From Serratia marcescens (lineage in GTDB: Bacteria > Pseudomonadota > Gammaproteobacteria > Enterobacterales > Enterobacteriaceae), in assembly GCA_015548865.1 (NCBI GenBank), contig JADMXW010000009.1, positions 1-64,000 of the forward strand: a DNA stretch of 64,000 nucleotides, written 5' to 3'. Positions 30,395-39,028 of the stretch are shown here, piece by piece. The first letter of the stretch is position 1. Each line of letters opens with the position of its first letter. The position numbers and the translations under genes were made by a program. The notes below the pieces were generated by a model that made no database searches, was not told the DNA's origin, and was given only the letters and a program-made list of their open reading frames with translations.

Positions 30395-31030
30395 ATGAAA
30401 TTATTTACCTATGAGCATTGCCCCTTCTGCGTGAGAGCCAGAATGATTTTCGGATTAAAGAGCATACCGTTTGAATTGGCGATTATCATGGAGGGGGATG
30501 TGGAAACACCAACGCGTATGGTTGGTCGTAAGGTCGTCCCCATTCTGCAAAAAGAGGACGGCAGTTTCATGCCTGAAAGCATGGATATCGTACATTATGT
30601 GGATAGTCTGAAAGCGCCTCTGGTCGCAGACCAGCCCATCAATGAAGCTATCGAAGCATGGTGCAAGGCAGCCTCAGGCATCGTGTCCAAACTGGCTGTT
30701 CCACGTTTCACTGAAGGGAAATTTGCCGAACTGGCAACACAAGCTGCGCGACAGGCTTTCCGCCAACGAGAAGAAAAAGCATTTGGCGATTTAAGTGTGC
30801 TTTTGGCGGAAACACCAACTCTGATTAATGGCATTGAGCAGAAATTGGCAGAGCTAGAAACACTACTCCCTATTGATAACGTCATCTCCACTACAGACTT
30901 TATTCTGTTCCCGATTCTCAGATCGCTGACTATCGTGAAAGGTATTCACTATGGGCCACGCGTGAGTGAATACCTACATCGTGTAGCTGCAGCAGCCCAG
31001 ATCGATTTACTGATAGCCCAAGCACGTTAA
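30395..31030 (+). CDS. grxB: Glutaredoxin 2
   Basis: Glutathione-dependent dithiol oxidoreductase with a GST-like fold. The 211-residue product (E. coli 215) has the active site CPFC (residues 9-12; E. coli CPYC) and the conserved ETPTRMVGRKVVPILQK and MPESMDIVHYVD, the cis-Pro and GSH-binding loop. The helical C-terminal domain is more diverged than the thioredoxin-like domain. Convergent with the hydrolase gene; the stops are 1 base apart. Confidence 0.94.
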   Translation: MKLFTYEHCPFCVRARMIFGLKSIPFELAIIMEGDVETPTRMVGRKVVPILQKEDGSFMPESMDIVHYVDSLKAPLVADQPINEAIEAWCKAASGIVSKLAVPRFTEGKFAELATQAARQAFRQREEKAFGDLSVLLAETPTLINGIEQKLAELETLLPIDNVISTTDFILFPILRSLTIVKGIHYGPRVSEYLHRVAAAAQIDLLIAQAR

Positions 31031-31031
31031 T

Positions 31032-31559
31032 TCACTGCGCCCCCCATGAGCTCAGGATGGTATGGGTGGGGATGACTGTGACGGCATTCCCTGGCAGGCT
31101 GAGTCCAGTCCACACCTCATTATGTTGGCCAATGAGCTGCTGGGCACTGGCATAAGTACGATCCGCCGTGGTATGCGCATCCGCCGCCACGGTGATCGCA
31201 TAGCCTTTGCTGGCCCCCACCTTGATCGTTGTATCTACGCAATAATCGGTCGCACAGCCGCAAACAGTAAAGGCTCGGGTTCCCAGGCGCTGTAATACGT
31301 CATCAAACGTCGTATTCCAGAAAGCATCACAGGCGGTTTTAGTGACATAGTATGCATGTGCTGGTTGGTGTAATTCTGGCGTAATTTGCCATAAATCCCC
31401 GCCAACGCACATTTCTCCTTCGGCATGCTGGATAAAAATAATGTGGTTAGTTGCGCTAATAAGTTGATTGATCAGTGCTATTTTACCCTCTATGTCGTAA
31501 CGAGGCATCGCTAAAACCCCGACTTGCATATCAATCACAACTAAGACGTTATCTTTCAT
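31032..31559 (-). CDS. Isochorismatase-family cysteine hydrolase
   Basis: A 175-residue member of the isochorismatase-like family, which includes nicotinamidases and amide hydrolases; the substrate is unknown. The catalytic triad can be placed: Asp in VVIDMQVGV, a Lys in VTKTACDAF, and Cys in CGCATDYCVDTT, with the family cis-peptide just before. GAGG lies 5 nt before the chosen ATG; an ATG and a GTG directly upstream are too close to it. Confidence 0.85.
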   Translation of the reverse strand: MKDNVLVVIDMQVGVLAMPRYDIEGKIALINQLISATNHIIFIQHAEGEMCVGGDLWQITPELHQPAHAYYVTKTACDAFWNTTFDDVLQRLGTRAFTVCGCATDYCVDTTIKVGASKGYAITVAADAHTTADRTYASAQQLIGQHNEVWTGLSLPGNAVTVIPTHTILSSWGAQ

Positions 31560-31572
31560 CATCACCTCAACG

Positions 31573-31615
31573 TAAAAAAGCTAAGGTCATATGTATACTT
31601 CACATGACCTTAGCT
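31573..31615 (-). terminator. Terminator of the sugar kinase gene
   Basis: A perfect 12 bp stem AGCTAAGGTCAT/ATGACCTTAGCT is followed on the minus strand by six T residues, about 45 nt after the kinase stop. Confidence 0.9.
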
Positions 31616-31659
31616 TCAGGTAAAAAACTGACGTGACAGGCTAAGCGCTGCAGACATAT

Positions 31660-32682
31660 TTAGCGACTGAGGCTTGCACCGCCACCTTTTTTCATTACGG
31701 CACGAATCTCAGATTCTTGCACCAGGTTCAAGTCACCGCTAATCGTCAATTTCAGTACACTGGCCGCGATAGCGAAATCGATAGATTCCTGAGCGTCAAA
31801 CTGATGCAGAATACCGTGCATCAACCCTGCACCGAACGCATCACCCGCGGCAACACCTTCCATCACATGCAGATTATAGCGCGTCGTTTCATGAAACTCG
31901 CCATCGTTCAACAACAGTCCCATCCATTGACTGTCCTCTACAGAACGGATATTACGCAATACGCTGGCAACCATTTTACATCCAGGATAGCGGCGCGTTA
32001 CTGCAAGCATCCCCTCTTTGAATGCATCAATTTGCTCAATACCACGAGACATATCGCCATCAAAGGCCTTAATGCCTAGCGTTGCTTCAAAATCTTCATC
32101 GTTTGCAATACAAATCGTCACGTAGTTCATCAATTTTGACATGACAACCTGCGCCTTTTCCGGCGACCACATTTTACCGCGATAATTCATATCGCAAACG
32201 ACTGGAATATTATGCTGCTGGCAATGGATGCAAGCATTTGTCACAGCCTGTTCTAATTCAGCAGAAATTGCCGGAGTAATGCCCGAAAAATAGAAATAAT
32301 CAACGTCCTGTAGGAGGGTTTTCCAGTCAAACTCCGTTTGGCTGGCCGTGGCAAATGCGCTACCTGCACGATCGTAAACGACGTTAGTGGAACGAACGCT
32401 AGCCCCTTTTTCAAAAAAGTAGATCCCCAATCGGCTACCACCGCGCAAGACTTTGCGTGTATCAACACCATATTTACGCAATGTCGATAGTGCTGTTTCG
32501 CCCAATAGGTTCTCCGGCAACTTGGTAAGGTAAGAGGAATCGTTACCCAGCAACGCGAGGGAAACCGCCACGTTAGCCTCTGCCCCGCCATAGGCAGCTT
32601 CAAATGCATCAGACTGCATAATGCGATTGTTGCCCTGCGGCTTGAGCCGCAACATCATTTCCCCAAACGTTAATACTTTCAT
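31660..32682 (-). CDS. PfkB-family sugar kinase, KDG kinase-like
   Basis: Phosphorylates a sugar or sugar acid; 2-keto-3-deoxygluconate is the likely substrate by family resemblance. The 340-residue ribokinase-fold protein has the N-terminal GEMMLRL, the GGAEANVA motif that binds the sugar, DMNYRGKMWS, and the catalytic loop VAAGDAFGAG with the base Asp. The usual GAGD is AAGD here. It is longer than E. coli KdgK (309) and not clearly its orthologue, so no symbol is given. Stands alone, with its own terminator. Confidence 0.8.
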   Translation of the reverse strand: MKVLTFGEMMLRLKPQGNNRIMQSDAFEAAYGGAEANVAVSLALLGNDSSYLTKLPENLLGETALSTLRKYGVDTRKVLRGGSRLGIYFFEKGASVRSTNVVYDRAGSAFATASQTEFDWKTLLQDVDYFYFSGITPAISAELEQAVTNACIHCQQHNIPVVCDMNYRGKMWSPEKAQVVMSKLMNYVTICIANDEDFEATLGIKAFDGDMSRGIEQIDAFKEGMLAVTRRYPGCKMVASVLRNIRSVEDSQWMGLLLNDGEFHETTRYNLHVMEGVAAGDAFGAGLMHGILHQFDAQESIDFAIAASVLKLTISGDLNLVQESEIRAVMKKGGGASLSR

Positions 32683-33196
32683 TTTTCATCCATCTTTAAG
32701 TTCATTACTTTCTGACGCACTGGCACAGCACATATATGTGTCATGCCATTATCGATAGAACCCGCAACCAAGGGTGATATTCACGTCACGATAAATTACC
32801 GTTCTCAAACCAACTATCATGCCTCGTCGCGTAGTTATTCTACTTTGTCATAAATTGGCAAACATCGGTATGATAAATAGCAACGGCCATTGAGCGTTAT
32901 GGACTAATAACCCAGATATTTATTCCAACACTGCATATGACATATCATAACTGATACTTTGTATCACAAAAGGCTAAGAGCGATATCTCGTTACATTCAA
33001 GAAACAAACACGTCTCACCACAGAAAAATACACACAACATGGTAGGTAGCGTGTTTAGCATGTTTTGAGCCATTTCTATTTCATATTATCTAACATTGAT
33101 GCGTTGCGTATGATAATCAGAGTTGCAATGAGTGGTAATACCACTCATCTCGCCTCCATAAAAACCATAATTATCAAAAAGCATCATGAGGAATAT
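32683..33196. other. Divergent intergenic region with palindromes
   Basis: This region serves the sugar kinase (minus) and the chemoreceptor (plus). A 12 bp palindrome CACATATATGTG (32729-32740) lies 47 bp upstream of the kinase. A perfect 9 bp inverted repeat ATGAGTGGT/ACCACTCAT (33128-33148) lies 48 bp before the chemoreceptor start. Either could be an operator or, for the second, a leader hairpin. Confidence 0.5.
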
Positions 33197-34834
33197 ATGC
33201 GGTCAATGAAAAATATCTCTCTCGGTGTTCTGTTAGGCGCTGGTTTCTCTACCATTATTGTCATCGGTCTGTTGGTGGCAGCCTTTGGCCGGATCGCGTT
33301 AAGTAAAACCAGCGATCACATTGAATATTATGAGAAGCATCATTTAACCAATCTTATTTCAATGCAGGATTTAAAGGACAACCTAAACAGTGCCACAAAA
33401 GCTGCACTCATCATGGCATTTCAGGATGACATTAACAGTCAGGCAGAAAGTGAAGCAGTAGTACAACAAATGCTGGGGGGAAACAGCCTACTGCTTACAC
33501 GATTAAAAGAAGAAATCACACTACCTAATTTGCTCATCACGCTCGATAATTTTAATAAAACCTACGCAGATTACATCGCTATCACTCAGCAAACCGTTAA
33601 TCTGGCTAAAAATGGCCAACTGTTAGATGCACAATCTCTTGCTATAGAAAAGTTACAGCCGATACAGATGAGGCTTTTCCAAGAAATTTCTGCCATGATC
33701 CAACAGCAGCAAGACAGCACCACTCAGGCGGCTGCAGAATCTACACAAGGCGCGCGCTTGTCTGGCAATATACAGTTGTTATTAGCCGCTATCGCGGCGC
33801 TATTAGGTCTAACAATCGCCTGGTTGGCGACTCGGCATATCAAAAGACAATTGGGCGGTGAACCGGCTTATGCCATGGATGTCGTGCAGCAAATAGCCCA
33901 AGGTAACTTATCCACGCAAATTGCTATCCCTCGAGGCAACCAAACCAGCCTGTTATCTGCCATGGAAGAGATGCGCAATAACTTGCGCAGTATTGTGCTG
34001 GAAGTCCGCGAGAGCAGTGAGTCCATCTCCGTTGGCGCCAATGAAATTGCCTCGAGTAGCGCCAATTTGAGTCAACGAACCGAACAGCAAGCGGCCAGTC
34101 TCCAACAAACAGCTGCGTCGATTGAGCAAATTAGCCAAACCATTCATCAAAATGCAGATACTGTACGAGCTACAACGCAGCAAGCAGACACGGCCAGCGA
34201 TATTGCCGCCAAGAGTGGTGAAGCGATTGCCGATATCGTGCAAACTATGAGTGAAATCAGCCAAAGCTCAAACAAGATCAACGAAATCATTGCCGTCATC
34301 GACGGTATTGCCTTTCAAACCAATATTCTGGCATTGAATGCGGCTGTTGAGGCTGCGCGTGCTGGAGAGCAAGGGCGAGGATTTGCCGTGGTTGCCGGAG
34401 AAGTGCGTTCTCTGGCCCAGCGTTCAGCCTCCGCAGCAAAGGAAATAAAAACACTCATTCAGGATAGTGTAAGCTGCGTCAATAATGGTTCAGAACTTGT
34501 CAGCCGTGCTGGAGCCACTATTGACGAACTGGTAAAGCAATCACGCCATGTTGCGGTGAGCGTCAATGAGATTGGGGTGACAACACAAGAACAGGAACAA
34601 GGTGTTCGGCAAATTAATGATGCCATCAGCCAATTGGATCAAGTTACGCAGCAAAACACTGTCTTGGTAGAAGAGTCGAGCGGTGTTGCTGATGGCTTGC
34701 GCGATCAAGCACAACATCTGGTCTCCTTGATGAGCGTATTTCAGGTGAATATGCCAAGGCCCCCTGTCGAAGCGAACACGACATTCGCGGCACAGCCTTT
34801 GGGTATAGCGGTACAACACAGAAACATCGCTTGA
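33197..34834 (+). CDS. Methyl-accepting chemotaxis protein without C-terminal pentapeptide
   Basis: Transmembrane chemoreceptor of 545 residues. It has a first membrane helix (about 8-30), a periplasmic helical sensor domain (about 31-190), a second helix [22 protein letters not shown], and the signalling hairpin tip [20 protein letters not shown]. The start is set at [10 protein letters not shown], with GAGGA 6 nt upstream; a longer open frame lacks one. The C terminus ends QHRNIA and has no NWETF-type CheR/CheB tether, so it probably depends on neighbours for adaptation. The ligand is unknown. Confidence 0.93.
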   Translation: MRSMKNISLGVLLGAGFSTIIVIGLLVAAFGRIALSKTSDHIEYYEKHHLTNLISMQDLKDNLNSATKAALIMAFQDDINSQAESEAVVQQMLGGNSLLLTRLKEEITLPNLLITLDNFNKTYADYIAITQQTVNLAKNGQLLDAQSLAIEKLQPIQMRLFQEISAMIQQQQDSTTQAAAESTQGARLSGNIQLLLAAIAALLGLTIAWLATRHIKRQLGGEPAYAMDVVQQIAQGNLSTQIAIPRGNQTSLLSAMEEMRNNLRSIVLEVRESSESISVGANEIASSSANLSQRTEQQAASLQQTAASIEQISQTIHQNADTVRATTQQADTASDIAAKSGEAIADIVQTMSEISQSSNKINEIIAVIDGIAFQTNILALNAAVEAARAGEQGRGFAVVAGEVRSLAQRSASAAKEIKTLIQDSVSCVNNGSELVSRAGATIDELVKQSRHVAVSVNEIGVTTQEQEQGVRQINDAISQLDQVTQQNTVLVEESSGVADGLRDQAQHLVSLMSVFQVNMPRPPVEANTTFAAQPLGIAVQHRNIA

Positions 34835-35161
34835 TATCTTCAAGGGAGATTGCCGCTGTTGTTCTTTATCTGGCAACGGTCAACCTCCCTTTCTTGTACT
34901 CATTCAACGCCTGCGCATTACCACTACAATTCTCCCAGCCCATCGTTCTACGCCACAAAATCATCAACTGTCTGGAAGTCCGTGATAATTATTACCTGAC
35001 GAGACTAAGCTTAGTGAGGTTCCTGGCCGATATACGTTGTGTGACATATAAATTGTCCACGGTCGGGCACCGCCAGATAGGAATCAGGTTAAACGTCTAG
35101 AAAGCACATTAATCAATTGAAAAATAATAAAATAATCACTAAGCCTATCTAGAGGATTACT
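34835..35161. other. Intergenic region before the EAL-HDOD gene
   Basis: No gene is supported. TAAGCTTA (35006-35013), 12 bp and GCCGATAT (35026-35033) resemble a flagellar sigma-28 promoter (TAAAGTTT-N11-GCCGATAA), with one extra base in the spacer, about 130 bp upstream of the next gene. Confidence 0.4.
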
Positions 35162-36430
35162 ATGTATTCATTTGTTGCGCGTCAGCCTATTTTGAATAAG
35201 AAACTCCAACCTGTCGCTTATGAGCTACTCTTCCGTGATGGCATTAGCAATGCGTTTCCTGACGTCAGCCCCGAATACGCCACAGCGCAAATCATAACGG
35301 AACAATTTTTAACTAACTCTTTAAGCCGACTTGTTGACGATCACATCAGCTACATCAACGTTCCACATCAAATGCTCACAAATGGGCTCGTTGAAGCATT
35401 ACCTCCCGAAAAAGTGGTACTGGAAATTCTGGAAAATGCACTACCTGATGACACCTTGCTAGCATCGGTAAAGCGTCTAAAGAAAAGAGGATTTAAGCTG
35501 GCACTGGATGATTTCTTAATGGCACCAGAGTGGTCTCGTTTTCTTCCGTATATTGATGTGCTCAAATTTGATTTGACGCTCTCAACGCTTGCAGACATTG
35601 CTTCCTACATTCATAAACTCCCCTATCGGCACATCACCTTTCTTGCGGAGAAAGTAGAGACGCATGAGCAATTTTCTCAAGCGAAGAAATTAGGCATTTC
35701 GCTCTTTCAGGGATATTTTTTCAGCAAGCCAGAAGTCATCCAATCACGTCGACTATCAGTAAACAATTACAATATATTACAATTGCTTAGCGAAGTTAAC
35801 AAACAAGAGTTAAACTATGAAAAAATTGAAAAATTGCTTAGTAAAGATCTGTCTCTCGCTTACAAGGCCATGCGATATGTCAATAATATCAGGCTGCGCA
35901 GTAATTTAAGCATAATGCCACTTCAGGCAAATTTTCGTTATATTGCCATGCTGCTTGGACAAAAAGAGTTACGCCGGTTTATCTCACTGGTTACCATAAC
36001 CAGCCAGGGCGATAAAGATAAATCATTCGAGCTGTATCGTTTGAGTTTGTTAAGAGCAAAATGCTGCGAACTTATCTCGTTACATCAGAATAGAAAATAT
36101 GACCCAATAAATGCCTTTCTATGTGGACTCTTCTCCCCACTTGAGGCAATACTTGATTGTCCTATGCCACTTTTACTGTCAGAAATACCACTTCCCGACG
36201 AGGTAAAACAGGCTTTGCTCGAAAACTCAGGCAAATACGCACGTTACCTGACGTTGGTCACTGAATATGAAAAACAAAATTGGCAGAGTGTAAACGCCCT
36301 TATCACCGAACTGAAAATTACCGAGCAGCAGATGATACACATGGTGCTTGATGCCACTCTATGGGCTGATGAAATGCTACAAATAGGAAAAATGGACGGG
36401 AAAAGGGGGAGAATACACTCCCCCCGCTAA
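35162..36430 (+). CDS. EAL-HDOD domain signalling protein
   Basis: A 422-residue YuxH-type protein with an N-terminal EAL-like domain (about 1-200) and a C-terminal HDOD domain (about 205-390). The EAL signature is replaced by YELLFRDG, and the metal-binding residues of active c-di-GMP phosphodiesterases are largely missing, although LEILENA and LALDDF keep the fold. It is therefore probably a non-catalytic regulator, as for Vibrio CdgJ, which affects motility. AGAGGA lies 6 nt before the ATG. It is flanked by two chemoreceptor genes, consistent with a role in motility. Confidence 0.85.
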   Translation: MYSFVARQPILNKKLQPVAYELLFRDGISNAFPDVSPEYATAQIITEQFLTNSLSRLVDDHISYINVPHQMLTNGLVEALPPEKVVLEILENALPDDTLLASVKRLKKRGFKLALDDFLMAPEWSRFLPYIDVLKFDLTLSTLADIASYIHKLPYRHITFLAEKVETHEQFSQAKKLGISLFQGYFFSKPEVIQSRRLSVNNYNILQLLSEVNKQELNYEKIEKLLSKDLSLAYKAMRYVNNIRLRSNLSIMPLQANFRYIAMLLGQKELRRFISLVTITSQGDKDKSFELYRLSLLRAKCCELISLHQNRKYDPINAFLCGLFSPLEAILDCPMPLLLSEIPLPDEVKQALLENSGKYARYLTLVTEYEKQNWQSVNALITELKITEQQMIHMVLDATLWADEMLQIGKMDGKRGRIHSPR

Positions 36431-36465
36431 CGCAGCCACAAAAATAGTATAATGAGGAATCAGCC

Positions 36466-38139
36466 TTAAAACGTTTCCCAATTAGCATTGTCAGATTTGG
36501 TCGTTGCATTTGATGATTTGGGAAAGGATGCGGGCAGAATACCACGTTGCAAGGGTTGCGTTATCCTCTGAGCCTGTACCGCATTCTGAATTTTAAAGGT
36601 AGCAACAGCCTGGCGCAGATAGCTAGCCTGATCTTCCAACGCGGCCGCAGCCGCGGCTGACTGCTCAACTAACGCCGCGTTTTGCTGTGTCACGCCATCC
36701 ATTTCAGCTACTGCCTGGCTAACCTGCTCAATACCCCTGCTCTGCTCATCTGATGCTGTAGTAATCTCTGCCATAATATCCGTCACCCGCGTTACCGCAT
36801 TGACGATCTCTTTCATGGTTTCGCCCGCATCCTGAACTTGTCCAGAGCCAGTATTAACACGACTAACAGAGTTTTCGATCAAGCTTTTTATTTCTTTTGC
36901 TGCCTGAGCACTCCTTTGGGCCAGAGAACGTACTTCTCCGGCAACCACGGCAAATCCTCGCCCTTGCTCTCCAGCACGCGCAGCCTCAACAGCCGCATTC
37001 AGCGCCAGAATATTGGTTTGAAATGCGATACCATCAATCACATTAGTAATATGTGCAATTTGTTTAGAACTATCAGAAATGTCTTTCATAGTAGTAATGA
37101 CAGTATTAACGACATGCCCACCTTTCTCTGCGGTTTCTGACGCATTCTTTGCTAAGGTGACTGCCTGACGCGCATTTTCGGTATTCTGTTTTACGGTTGC
37201 CGTTAGCTGCTCCATGCTTGCAGCCGTTTCTTCCAATGCGGAGGCCTGCTGCTCGGTTCTTGATGACAAATCATTACTACCAACTGATATTTCGCTGGCC
37301 CCGGTATAAATACTGTCAGAACTGGTGCGAACATCACTCACCGTCGTGATTAACGAGCTTTGCATCTCTTTTAAACTTGATGCTAGCTGACCGATTTCGT
37401 TCTTGCTATCAGCCTGTATGGACTGTGTAAGATCTCCTCCCGAGATCGCACGAATGTGATGGATAACACGGCCCAGAGGGTGAAACAGTATACGCTGCAA
37501 TACACCCCACACACTTGCAACCACAATGATTAATGCAACGGCAATAATTCCAATAGTCCATTGCATGGATACAAAGCTCGCATGATTTTCACGCTGCCCA
37601 GCACTGACCAGAATATTATTCTGCTCTCTCCAGGTGTTATAGCTCTGCTCTAAATTATCCTGCGCCAGTTGTGCATCCAGGTTACCATAAGAGTCATAGT
37701 CCCCGCTTTGAAGATACTGAATAGACAGTCTGAAAATATCATGCAATTGACGATAATCATTCTCCACTTTTTGAGCAATAGCCTCACTCTGCCCAGCAAG
37801 CCGAGGAGATGATTGATAACGATTAAATTGTTTTTCTGCAGTATCAAGTGTCGAGCTTGCTGTTGACAAAAGAGAATTAATCGCAGCTATTGATTTTTCG
37901 TCTTTTTGATTTTTCAGGAAACGAATGGCTACGCGAGTGATAACCACACGAGTTTTCACAAGTGATTGAAAACTATCTGTAAGTTGCTCTTGCTGATAGT
38001 TCAGCACCTCAGATTTTTGAAAGTTTTGCTTATCATTATTTACTGATGAATAAAAAAGTACACTAGTGATTATCTGCAACAAAACAAAGATAGCAAAGGC
38101 AATCGAAATCCCGGTGATGACTTTAACGTTCTTGAACAT
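36466..38139 (-). CDS. Methyl-accepting chemotaxis protein, Tsr/Tar-type
   Basis: Chemoreceptor of 557 residues with membrane helix 1 (about 7-31), a four-helix Tar/Tsr-type periplasmic sensor (about 32-190), helix 2 (about 194-215), HAMP, two methylation helices and the invariant tip [20 protein letters not shown]. It ends in NWETF, the pentapeptide that tethers CheR and CheB, so it should be a high-abundance, self-adapting receptor. The ligand is unknown. A sigma-28 promoter lies upstream. Confidence 0.96.
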   Translation of the reverse strand: MFKNVKVITGISIAFAIFVLLQIITSVLFYSSVNNDKQNFQKSEVLNYQQEQLTDSFQSLVKTRVVITRVAIRFLKNQKDEKSIAAINSLLSTASSTLDTAEKQFNRYQSSPRLAGQSEAIAQKVENDYRQLHDIFRLSIQYLQSGDYDSYGNLDAQLAQDNLEQSYNTWREQNNILVSAGQRENHASFVSMQWTIGIIAVALIIVVASVWGVLQRILFHPLGRVIHHIRAISGGDLTQSIQADSKNEIGQLASSLKEMQSSLITTVSDVRTSSDSIYTGASEISVGSNDLSSRTEQQASALEETAASMEQLTATVKQNTENARQAVTLAKNASETAEKGGHVVNTVITTMKDISDSSKQIAHITNVIDGIAFQTNILALNAAVEAARAGEQGRGFAVVAGEVRSLAQRSAQAAKEIKSLIENSVSRVNTGSGQVQDAGETMKEIVNAVTRVTDIMAEITTASDEQSRGIEQVSQAVAEMDGVTQQNAALVEQSAAAAAALEDQASYLRQAVATFKIQNAVQAQRITQPLQRGILPASFPKSSNATTKSDNANWETF

Positions 38140-38178
38140 AGCTTGCCTCTTTGATCTAGGAATAGATGCCTAGAGGCA

Positions 38179-38205
38179 ATATCGTCAATGTTTCACCTTT
38201 CTTTA
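38179..38205 (-). promoter_or_regulatory. Sigma-28 (FliA) promoter of the chemoreceptor gene
   Basis: The minus strand reads TAAAGAAA, exactly 11 bp, then GACGATAT, against the consensus TAAAGTTT-N11-GCCGATAA (12 of 16). It lies about 40 bp upstream of the chemoreceptor start codon. Confidence 0.75.
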
Positions 38206-38414
38206 TCACATTTACGCAACATCAGTGAACATCTAAAAAAAATCACCAAAATTCATATCATTGATATTTAGATATATTATTGGTCATTGATCTTCTCCAA
38301 CAAATAAATCATCATGAAAAATTAACATTATCACTTAAATAAAACACAATGTAGAAATAACACCATGAATTTTAAGCATAAAAAAACAACTACAAAAACG
38401 ACTGTTAAAAAAAA
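38206..38414. other. AT-rich intergenic region
   Basis: Very AT-rich DNA between the chemoreceptor promoter and the next gene. I see no gene, repeat or terminator of note. Confidence 0.5.
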
Positions 38415-38675
38415 TTAATGTGTTATTTTTCTAACTATTTCCTTAACTTCCTGAGTATGCTCTGAGTGCTTCTGCATCCTTTGCACAAACACTCGCTGGT
38501 AAAGCCACGCATCAATACACTTTTTCACATCAGCCTTGTCAGGCTGGCAGTGGAATTCAAAAATCATTCTTTTTTCTTTAGAAAACAGCACTAAACTCCT
38601 TTCAAACTCAATAAAATCAAGATCTTCTATCTGATAGGCTGTTTTAAACGCAGAGCAGATGTAATGTATGTCCAT
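38415..38675 (-). CDS. Small hypothetical protein
   Basis: An 86-residue product that I do not recognise, with mixed charge, a Cys at residues 7, 43 and 53 (approximate) and a basic, helical C terminus. There is no signal peptide or membrane segment. It stands alone between the chemoreceptor and the HilA-type gene, on the same strand as the secretion genes, in very AT-rich DNA. It might be a chaperone or regulator of the island, but nothing shows this. Confidence 0.5.
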   Translation of the reverse strand: MDIHYICSAFKTAYQIEDLDFIEFERSLVLFSKEKRMIFEFHCQPDKADVKKCIDAWLYQRVFVQRMQKHSEHTQEVKEIVRKITH

Positions 38676-39028
38676 ATAATATCCACCAATGTTTTTATAA
38701 CTTCATATCGTGGTATAGCATAAATTTGATTGAACAGCGTATCTTAATTATTTAATTGTGATTTACATTTAGTTTACGTTGAAATAAAATACATCTCCCC
38801 AGATAAATCTGAATAACAAGTAAACCATTTCATGCCATCCTTTGCATGATATTCTATACACATCCATCATTAAAAAATAAAGCATTAAGAGAAAGGCGCG
38901 ATCATGATAAAAAATTTAAAAGAGGTTGTCCGCCTATAAATTTCTCATATTTCACAGATCACCTTTATTTATAACAACACACAAGAATAAAAAATTCTAC
39001 TGGCGTCACAAAAATGATATCGAATAAT
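38676..39028. other. AT-rich intergenic region before the hilA-like gene end
   Basis: 353 bp of AT-rich DNA with no supported gene and no convincing terminator for the hilA-like gene. Confidence 0.5.

Noticed and set aside
31660-32682. Naming the PfkB kinase kdgK
   Set aside because: Family fits, but the protein is about 30 residues longer than E. coli KdgK, differs in the GAGD loop and has no hexuronate neighbours in view.
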